Assembly: GCA_963691705.1 (NCBI GenBank)
Contig: OY829537.1
Span: 78,823,352 to 78,887,351 of the forward strand
Reading direction: 5' to 3'
Length of the DNA: 64,000 bases
DNA from: Viola odorata
Taxonomy: Eukaryota > Streptophyta > Magnoliopsida > Malpighiales > Violaceae
Shown: positions 56,347-64,000 of the stretch, piece after piece
How positions within the stretch are numbered: the stretch's first letter is position 1
Layout: each line of letters begins with the position of its first letter
Translations under genes and position numbers: made by a program
The notes under the pieces: model-generated
Seen by the model: only the letters and a program-made list of their open reading frames with translations
Database searches by the model: none
What the model was told of the DNA's origin: nothing

Positions 56347-58388
56347 TCATTGGGGTGGGAGATTACGCAGGGCAACTTCAGCCGTCAAAGCCGGAAGTTC
56401 CCTGAGAATGGCCTGGAGGACTCGCGTCTGTGCGGGATTGTAGACAAGAGCTGGAGTCAGGGTCTGGACTGCTATAGATGCATTCTGGGCTTGGCGAGAT
56501 GTCTCGGCATGGAATGGAGGAACAGAAGAAGATCGGGGTCTTGAAGGATCTGGATAGTCGAAGCGTCCATCGATCTTGGTCCCGAAAACCTTATCTCTTA
56601 GTGGTGTATAACCTGTAGAGAAACTCAGCACACCTTGTGAAACACAGAGATGACCCATAACATTTAAGGTACGGACATCTAAATCTTTGAATGCAAGGGG
56701 TTCAGAAAGGTTCTTGTCATACAGGTTAATACTATGCAATTTTACAGTAATCAGGGAGATAAGGGATCCTAAAATAGGACCTCGGACGCCATTTAGAACA
56801 TGAAGGATACCCGAGGCGACCCAAAAACTGAGATTAACCCTACGTTTATGCGTCATGCACCATAAAAAGAAAAGCTCCTGCACAGATAATTGTCCCGAGG
56901 ATCCAAACCTACCCGAGAAGGTAAGGGCTAGATATCTATACAGGATGCGCAATGCAGGGTCAACAATTTCATGGGCTTTACTTTGCTTAGGGTCAAATTT
57001 AGCATCAGGGTTATTGGTAAACTCAGGAAACGCAATAGAAGCATAAAAAACATGGGGTATAACAGTCATAGCATTTTTATATGCAGCAGAATCTAATTCA
57101 TCGGGTTTAACAAAACCAAGCAGATAATTGAATTCATTAAGAGACAGCGGGGTCCATTTGTTTACCAACCTAAAGTTTATCAGACCAGGGGTAGAGAGGT
57201 TGGGACCTACTTTGCCTTTCGGCCTGAAACTATCAGAGGCAACCCAAAAGGTAGTAAAGAAATCCAGCGAGAGTTCAATAAAGGTGGGGTGTTCTAAAAA
57301 GAACAGGGCTTCCTAACCAATATTAGCCACTAACTCTCGGACTCGAGACTCTATGCCCATCTTGGCCAAAAAGTTCATATCCAGGCGCGCACCGGAGCTA
57401 ACGCCTTTGTGATTCAATTGGTGTAGTTTATCAAGTGAGGTTTTGTCATTAAAAATTAACCATTCATGCAACACAGAAAGGTTAGAAGTGACCTGGGTGG
57501 AAGTCGCTCGAGATGCAGAAGGGGGAACTGGCGTCGTGGTCTCGACATTTGAAGTGTCTTCGGGACCTCGAGACTTTTTGGAGGTCGAGGGCTTTCCCTT
57601 GATGGAAGAAGGAAGCTTCCGCTTCTGGCCCACTGACGTTTTAGCTGCTGTCGGCTGCTCCGCTCTGGCCGGAGCCTTGGATTTCCCTTTCCTCGCCGCC
57701 GATATGTCTGCGGCTTCCTTCTCCTTGGCCTGCTTCTCGGCCTCTACTTCTTCCGCAGCCTTCTCTATCTCAGCAGCAGCATCTACATCTTCTCCCTCCT
57801 CGACGACGTCATTCTCGTCGGATCCTTCTTCGCCCCAACGACGGTTTGTTCGACCTCTTCCTCCTCTTCGACGTCGGCCAGCTCCTGATCCTCAGCTTTA
57901 TAGGCTGACTCCTCCTCTTCAGCCTCCGATTTGGATACAAGGATGTCCTAGAGGACCTCCTCCACTGTGAGGTTCAGCTCGGGGTCTAGGAATCAATCTA
58001 TAGCAACATCCATCGGGAGCTTCCTAGTAGCTGAGGGCTCCTTTTTGGAGGCCGATGCCTTGGCTTTGGGCTTGGCCGGCACAGATCCAGGAGGGAACTT
58101 GACTGTACGACCAGACCTGGTGGTTGTGGAGGTTGGAGGGAGGGAGGCAGTAATTTCCAGGTCGTCTTCAACCGGAGTGAACTCTCGTTCTTGTTCCGCG
58201 GATGTCGGTGAGACAACTAGAGGAGAGCGAATGGGGATTGGCCGGACAGAGGGTGGAGTGGCTGTTTTGAACGAGCCAGAGTGTAGGAATGTTTGAGATC
58301 TGGACCGCGAAGGAACTGGGCTGGCAGGGTCGTCCACTGGGTGGGGCCCTGAAGTGTTTTTGCGGATGGGTTTCTTTATTTTCGCCAT
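56347..58388 (-). pseudogene. Athila env-like / third ORF, broken
   Basis: Starts with ATG at 58388 (MAKIKKPIRKNTSGP), a Pro/Ser/Lys-rich N terminus as in Athila third-ORF proteins. The first frame stops at 57993. An acidic/Ala-rich middle (57640-57980) is out of frame. The C-terminal region runs 57633-56347 with one in-frame TAG (57313-57315). It includes the 'putative plant transposon protein' type domain (PLSLNEFNYLLGFVKPDE, ELFFLWCMTHKRRVNLSFWV). Its place between integrase and 3' LTR is that of the Athila env-like gene. Function is unknown in the family. Confidence 0.75.
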
Positions 58389-58925
58389 GGCTGATAGTGA
58401 TGTGTTGAGAACAGTGGTGAAGATGGGGACGTTCTGGGAGAGAGATGGTGCTTGGTTGCTAGTGAGAGGGTGATAGTGATGTGTTTTGTGTTGTGAGGAC
58501 GAAGTAGGAGCGTGGGAAAGAGAAAATGAGCTGATGCTGGCAATAGATGGCGCAACTTTTTCATTAATTAGGGCTGCTTTTTTGCCCCTCTGTCAGACGA
58601 TGTGGCGCCTTGGGCTTGAAGCACAACGGCCCGTGCGTATCCCAACCACCTAAAAAGGAGAAAAGATTTTCAAATTTCAAAAAGATGGTAGTTAAATAGG
58701 ATAATGACAAAAAGAGAGAATAAAGGTTGATGATTACTAATAAAAAGGAATAAAATCTCCTGGGAAAAGGAAAAGGATAGAGATTAAGGGAGATAAAAAG
58801 GGATATAAACAAGGGATTCGAAAAGATTCGAAAAAGATAAGGGAGAGAGAAAAAGGATGGACGGCACATCAAATGCCTTCGTTGTGGTCTGTTTACTCGT
58901 CGGGACCTCGATGTGCTTTGTCAAT
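58389..58925 (-). other. Spacer between Athila integrase and third ORF
   Basis: Contains an AG-rich stretch (58650-58860, GGGAGATAAAAAGGGATATA style). No coding signal beyond short frames. Confidence 0.5.
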
Positions 58926-59867
58926 TTAGGCCTGGATAGGTGGAGGTTCCACCAGGGCCTCCTCAACGATTGAGGGCTTGAATCCTTCATAAAAGGGTTT
59001 CAACCTGTGACCATTGACCTTGAAGATTGTTCCTGTTTCGGGGTTCTGAATCTCGACCGCTCTATGGTCATAAACTGTCGTGACCACGAAAGGTCCGGAC
59101 CATTTGGACTTGAGTTTTCTTGCAAACAGTCGCAAGCGTGAGTTATACAATAATACTCTTTGTCCAATGGAAAAGGTTTTGGGACGGAGGTGCTTGTCAT
59201 GATAAGCTTTGGTCTTGCCCTTGTAGAGCATGACATTCTCATAAGCATCGTCCCTCAGCTCTTCGAGCTCCTGAATTTGCAAACGCCTGTTTTGGCCAGC
59301 ATGCCCTAGATCCGTATTCACTTTTTTGATGGCCCAAAAAGCCTTGTGCTCTATCTCCACTGGGAGATGGCACAACTTGCTATATACGAGTCTGTAGGGC
59401 GTTATACCAATCGGGGTCTTGAAAGTTGTCCGATAAGCCCAGAGTGCATCATCCAACTTCAGACTCCAATCCTTTCGGGACTGGTTCACTGTTTTCTCAA
59501 GAATGGACTTAATCTCGCGGTTTGACACTTCAGCTTGGCCATTTATCTGCGGATGATAGGTTGTAGATGTCCTATGATGGACGCCACACTTGGCCAAAAG
59601 CGAGGCCACGACACAGTTGCAGAAGTGTGTACCCCTATTGCTTATGAGAGCTCGAGGTGTGCCAAACTGGTTGAAAATATTGGTGCATAGAAAGTTTACT
59701 ACCACCTTGGAGTCGTCAGTTCGAGTTGCCTTGGCTTCGACCCATTTGGAAACATAATCGACTGCGAGGAGGATGTAGATATTACCAAAGGAATTTGGGA
59801 ACGGGCCCATGAAATCTATAACCCAGATATCAAAGATTTCACACGAAATAATGTTCGTCAAGGGCAT
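58926..59867 (-). pseudogene. Athila integrase core and C-terminus
   Basis: About 310 codons: first catalytic Asp in [11 protein letters not shown], then [17 protein letters not shown], where the second catalytic Asp appears as Asn, then the Glu in [20 protein letters not shown]. The C-terminal part has [20 protein letters not shown] and [18 protein letters not shown], typical of Athila/Tat. With the Asp-to-Asn change and upstream stops (59898-59906) it is not expected to integrate DNA. Confidence 0.88.
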
Positions 59868-60899
59868 CTGATTCCTGGCCCCGATATTTCCAGTGGCTTA
59901 GCATCAGGGGCACGAAGCGCAATACATGTAATTGTCCTTGAAAATGGTGGGCCAGTAAAAACCGGCTTCCAAGACTTTGAGGGCAGTTTTCTTGGAAGCG
60001 AAGTGTCCTCCTTCAGAATGACTGAATTTAAGGATCGAGGGCACTTCGTCTATACTCACACAGCGACGAATTATCTGGTTCGAACAATGCTTCCATAAAA
60101 ATGGGCTATTCCATATATAGTATTTGGCTTGCCGTCTGATTCTGTTACACTCAGATGGGGAAGCATCGGCGGGGTAGGTGCGAGTAGCACAGAAATTTGC
60201 AATGTCTGAAAACCATAGGGAATAGACAGCCTGGGCTAGACACAGGCGTTCATCTGGAAAAGTATCACGGATAGGCACCAGTGAATCGTCTTCTTGGGCT
60301 GGAAGTCTACTTAGATGGTCTGCCACTAGATTTTCTCTCCCTACCTTATCCTTGATCAAGATGTCAAATTCTTGCAGCAACAAGATCCATCGAATGAGTC
60401 TAGGCTTTGCATCCGCCTTTGTCAATAGGCATTTCAGGGCCGAGTGATCAGAATATACTAAGACATGACTGCCCAAGAGATATTGCCTGAACTTATCGAG
60501 GGCATAAACAACGGCCAGAAGTTCTTTTTCTATGGTTGTATAGTTCTGCTGGGCTGGATCTAATAGCTTGGAGGCATAGTAGATGACGTAGGTTTCCTTG
60601 TCTTTCTTTTGACCTAGAACAACGCCTAGGGCTTGATTGCTGGCATCTCACATGACCTCGAAAGGCAATGTCCAATCGGGGGCACGAATGATTGGCGCTG
60701 AGATAAGCTTGCTTTTGAGGAGTTCAAAGGCTATTTTGTAACTCTCATCGAAATCAAAGGGTACTTCCTTTTGAAGCAGGTGACACATAGGTTGGGCAGT
60801 TTTGGAAAAATCCTTAATAAATCGCCTGTAGAAACCCGCGTGCCCTAGAAAAGATCGTACATCCCGAACACATGCTGGGTATGGTAAGGATTCTATCAC
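59868..60899 (-). pseudogene. Athila RNase H and integrase zinc-binding region
   Basis: Starts after an in-frame TAG (60906-60908) with VRDVRSFLGHAGFYRRFIKD. RNase H follows (YSDHSALKCLLTKADAKPRL, VADHLSRL) after an in-frame TGA at 60648-60650. The integrase His-Cys finger is HSEGGHFASKKTALKVLEAG ... YMYCASCP, followed by TGA and TAA (59904-59906, 59898-59900) inside the finger. Confidence 0.85.
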
Positions 60900-60905
60900 T
60901 TCGAT

Positions 60906-62640
60906 CTAGGCCTTGTCGACTTCGATTCCCTTGGTCGAGATGATATGGCCTAGAACCAGGGCTCGATTCACCATGAAGTGGCATTTCTCGAAATTTAGGA
61001 CAAGATTTGTCTCTATGCAGCGCTCTAAACATTTTTTTAAGTTGCCCATGCATTCTTGAAAGGAATTCCCATATACCGTGAAGTCATCCATGAAGACCTC
61101 GATTCCATCTTCAACCAATTCAGAGAAAATACTGACCATACAACGCTGAAAAGTGGCAGGGGCATTACACAAGCCGAAGGGCATACGTCGATAAGCAAAG
61201 GTGCCAAAAAGGCACGTGAAGGTGGTCTTCTCCTGGTCTTCAGGGGCAACTAGGATCTGATAGAAACCGGAGTAACCGTCTAGACAACAATAGTGGGTTT
61301 TTCCTGCGAGGCGTTCCAGCATCTGATCAATTAAGGGCAAGGGGAAGTAGTCCTTCCTAGTGGCACCATTCAAGCGGCGATAGTCAATGCATACTCGCCA
61401 CCCATTCCGGATCCGGGTGGGAATGGAAGCGTCGTCTTGCCCAATGGTGATGGTGATACTAGTTTTCTTGGGCACGACTTGTATAGGACTGACCCATGGG
61501 CTATCGGAGATGGGGTAGATAACTCCTGCATCTAGCAACTTCAGAACCTCTTCCCTGACCACTTCCATCATAGGTGGATTCAAACGGCGCTGGGGCTGGC
61601 ATATTGTCTTGCTAGCATCTTTCAAGTGGATATGATGAGTGCAGAGAGCTGGTGACAAGCCCTTGATATCTGCGATGGTCCAGCCTATGGCTTGTCTGAA
61701 TTCTTTCAGCAAGGAAATTAGCACGTATTCTTTAGGGAGTTCGAGCTTGTTGGAGATAATGACAGGCAGAGAGTCATCGGGGCCTAGATAAGCATATTTC
61801 AGATGGGAAGGCAACTCCTTCAGTTCGAGGGCTGAAGCCTGATCAATAGAAGGTGATAACTTGATATGGTCTGGATAGGTAAGGGACACAATTGGTGGTT
61901 CATGCTGATCAACGGCGCACTCTTCCAGGGCAGCGACGATGGAATGGAGCTCAGGTGGTATGGAAAGTGTCGAGGCCGCGACATCTAGGAGTGCTGGTGT
62001 CGGACTTCTGTCAAGGGCAAACTGTAAAGGGTCAGTAGAATGAATTTCAGCCATTTCTTCTATAGAAGGATCAACAATATCAATATAGTTAACACTAGAA
62101 AATTCAGAGGGGTATCGCATGGCTTCTAGCATATTGAATTTGATGATCTCCCCATCAAACTCAAGAGAGATGGTTGCATCATGAACATCAATCTTTGCTC
62201 GGGCCGTGGCCAGGAATGGTCGGCCTAGAAGAACATCAGTAGACTTGGTGGAATCTTCATTTTCCATTGCAATAACATAGAAGTCTGCTGGGAAGAAGAA
62301 TTCCCCCACTTGGACTAGGACGTCCTTGATGATCCCCTCGAGGTAAATGATAGAGCGATCGGTAAGCTGAATGGCGAGGTCTGTAGGCATGAGAGGCTCG
62401 AGGTCTAGACTGTTGTAAATGATCAAGGGCATGACATTAATTCCTACCCCTAAATTACACATGGCCTTGCCGATGTCGACCGTACCAATTCAGCATGGAA
62501 TAATAAACATTCCTTCATCTTTGCACTTTGGAGGGATCCTATGCTGGATATGGGCAGAAGCGTTGGCCCCTACACTAATCTTGTTAACTTCAACGAACTT
62601 GCTCTTGTTCGTGCATAGCTATTTCAGGAATTTGGCGTAG
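60906..62640 (-). pseudogene. Athila protease and reverse transcriptase
   Basis: The protease region reads MCNLGVGINVMPL, where Athila elements normally have an Asp in the D-L-G-A motif, so the active-site Asp is lost. LLGRPFLATARAKIDVHD follows. RT is long and open: SDSPWVSPIQVVPKKTSITI, WRVCIDYRRLNGATRKDYFP, DGYSGFYQILVAPEDQEKTT, MPFGLCNAPATFQRCM and catalytic VFMDDFTVYGNS, then TNLVLNFEKCHFMV. Stops at 62619-62621 and 62490-62492 break the upstream join to gag. Confidence 0.9.
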
Positions 62641-64000
62641 CGAGGAACATTCTTCACGGCCTGGAGAAGAGGGATGTTGACAACCACTTTACTGAACATT
62701 TCAAAGATATCGCAGTCCTCCTTGTCTTTCTTGGTCTTGACAAATCTGTGAGGCAACGGGGGTTCGAGAATCTTGTGAATGTATTCCTGGGTAAATTTAG
62801 GTGGGTTAGGGTCATTCCTCGGTGAGCCTCTAGGAGAGCGGACTCTATCCTCCATGACCTCGACGAATCTGGGAACTTTGGGGATTTTGTTCTAGGTTTC
62901 GGCTGAAGCTCAGACTCTGGTGGGTTTCCATTATCGAGGGCTGGATTTGCTAGAGGGGTCAAGGTCGTTCCACTTCGCAGAGTTACTGAACAAACATTGT
63001 GCTTTGGATTGTTTTTGGTTTGGGGTGGAAATCTCCCTTGATTCTTCACTTCCTTCATTTCTGCCATCAGAGTGCTCATGTGCTTTTTAAGATCCTCAAT
63101 CTCTTTCTGCTGTTCGGGGTTTCGAGGCAGTTCTTGATTCAGGGGCACTACAAAAGTCTGATCCTGAGGAGGTTGGCGTTGATACTGATTCTGATGGTAA
63201 GTAGGTCGAGGTCTGAAATTCTACATATTGGGAGGGGGATTTCCATAAGGGTTCTGGTGGTGCTGTTGATGGCTAGGTCCCAAAGGCTGAGGGTTTGGAA
63301 CCCATCCTAGATTTGGTTGTTTCCAGCTCTGATTATAGTTTTGGCCATATCGAGTCGGGACATACTGACCAGCAACATTAACTTGGATTTCATCCGAAAT
63401 GTGGGAGTATGCATCAGTAGGATGGTCTACAAAATTACAGATTTGATAGGCGCGGATTGCCCTATCATGAAATTCTGAAACATCCCCGTGAGGAAGGATA
63501 GCTGGTTTTGCAAGGCGGCCACTTGGACATCTTGGCCTTGATAGTTGGCAGGGTCAGAAGAAGCATTTTTTGCCATGAGCTCTATTGTTACCTTAGCAGT
63601 TGCTGGGGTGAGAGCAGTTAGAGATCCGCCGGCAGCAGCGTTGACCAAAGATTTATCGTGGGCTTTGAGGCCTTCACAAAAATACTAAACAAGGGCATGC
63701 TCCGTAAGGTTATGGGAGGGACAACTAGATTGCATCTTCTGGAACCTCTCATAATACTAGGCTAGAGTTTCCTCCTTCTTCTGGACAATGGAGACAAGTT
63801 GTTTACGCGTGGTGTTGGAAATAGAAGTTGGATAATACTTCTCGGTGAAGATCTTAGACATATCCGCCCAAGAGTGAATTGATCTTGGCAGGAGGTCGTA
63901 ATACCAGTCGAGGGCATCATCCTTTAGAGACCACTAGAAGGCGCGCAGCTTGGCTTGGTCGATGCTAACGTTGGCAGGTTTCATGGCCTCGCAGATAGAG
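62641..64000 (-). pseudogene. Athila gag, partial (continues past window edge)
   Basis: Pieces in shifting frames: CEGLKAHDKSLVNAAAGGSL and QNQLSFLTGMFQNFM (63427-63690), the linker with GWVPNPQPLGPSHQQHHQNP, a coiled region EIEDLKKHMSTLMAEMKEVK (about 63060-63110) and EDRVRSPRGSPRNDPNPPKF. In-frame TAG codons lie at 63757-63759, 63685-63687 and 63221-63223, plus a frame change near 62890. The gag start, leader and 5' LTR are outside the window. Confidence 0.8.

Noticed and set aside
57443..58296. 175-aa and 109-aa plus-strand frames opposite the Athila third ORF
   Set aside because: Opposite-strand shadows of the Pro/Ala/Glu-rich env-like region.

Overview
The window looks like nuclear DNA of a flowering plant, probably a eudicot. 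It is AT-rich, most of it is nested plant retroelements and DNA-transposon remnants (LINE/L1, Ty1/copia, Ty3/gypsy of Athila, Tekay and Tat/Ogre type, hAT-like, MULE-like and CACTA-like pieces), and it carries a LEAFY COTYLEDON1-type NF-YB gene. The species cannot be named from sequence alone. No rRNA, tRNA, organellar insertion or CRISPR array was recognised.

Layout. 1-2.45 kb: several minisatellites, a TGACGTCA triplet and a short LTR-like block. 2.45-8.2 kb: non-coding DNA with a foldback element, a non-autonomous hAT-like element (4869-5757, 8-bp target duplication) and a diverged repeat family. 8438-9034: the LEC1-type NF-YB gene, the clearest host gene. 9.6-12.6 kb: a five-copy array of a ~240-300 bp unit broken by two LINE fragments. 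12.6-13.9 kb: CACTA-like subterminal repeats. 13.93-36.5 kb: one LINE on the minus strand split in three by two later insertions, a copia element (15945-20741, identical 210-bp LTRs, GTAAT target duplication) and a 12.6-kb palindromic insertion (22843-35480). The palindrome is made from the 5' LTR and leader of a non-coding Tat/Ogre-like element, with LTR start sequence at both outer ends. 37.3-38.6 kb: a GC-rich retro-inserted sequence with a 12-bp target duplication. 38.9-39.5 kb: a broken gene for a secreted Cys-rich protein with 20-residue repeats. 41.5-44.1 kb: a TE remnant holding a solo-LTR-like insertion. 44393-44842: a small gene for a protein with two ubiquitin-like domains. 46371-47621: a MULE-like foldback element with a 10-bp target duplication. 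48.2-52.56 kb: a Tat/Ogre-type LTR containing another LTR-like block. 52.56-53.05 kb: a Tekay-like gypsy integrase remnant. 53053-64000: a decayed Athila-type element on the minus strand (3' LTR, PPT, env-like ORF, integrase, RNase H, RT, protease, gag) running off the right edge.

How it fits together. Only two intact-looking host genes are visible (NF-YB and the double ubiquitin-like protein), plus one pseudogene. Everything else is repeat history: an older CACTA-like layer was entered by the LINE, which was entered separately by the palindromic Tat-like DNA (arms visibly diverged, so older) and the copia element (identical LTRs, so recent). The LTR TATA boxes in the two palindrome arms point toward each other, so transcription from either side could give long hairpin RNA, a plausible small-RNA source.
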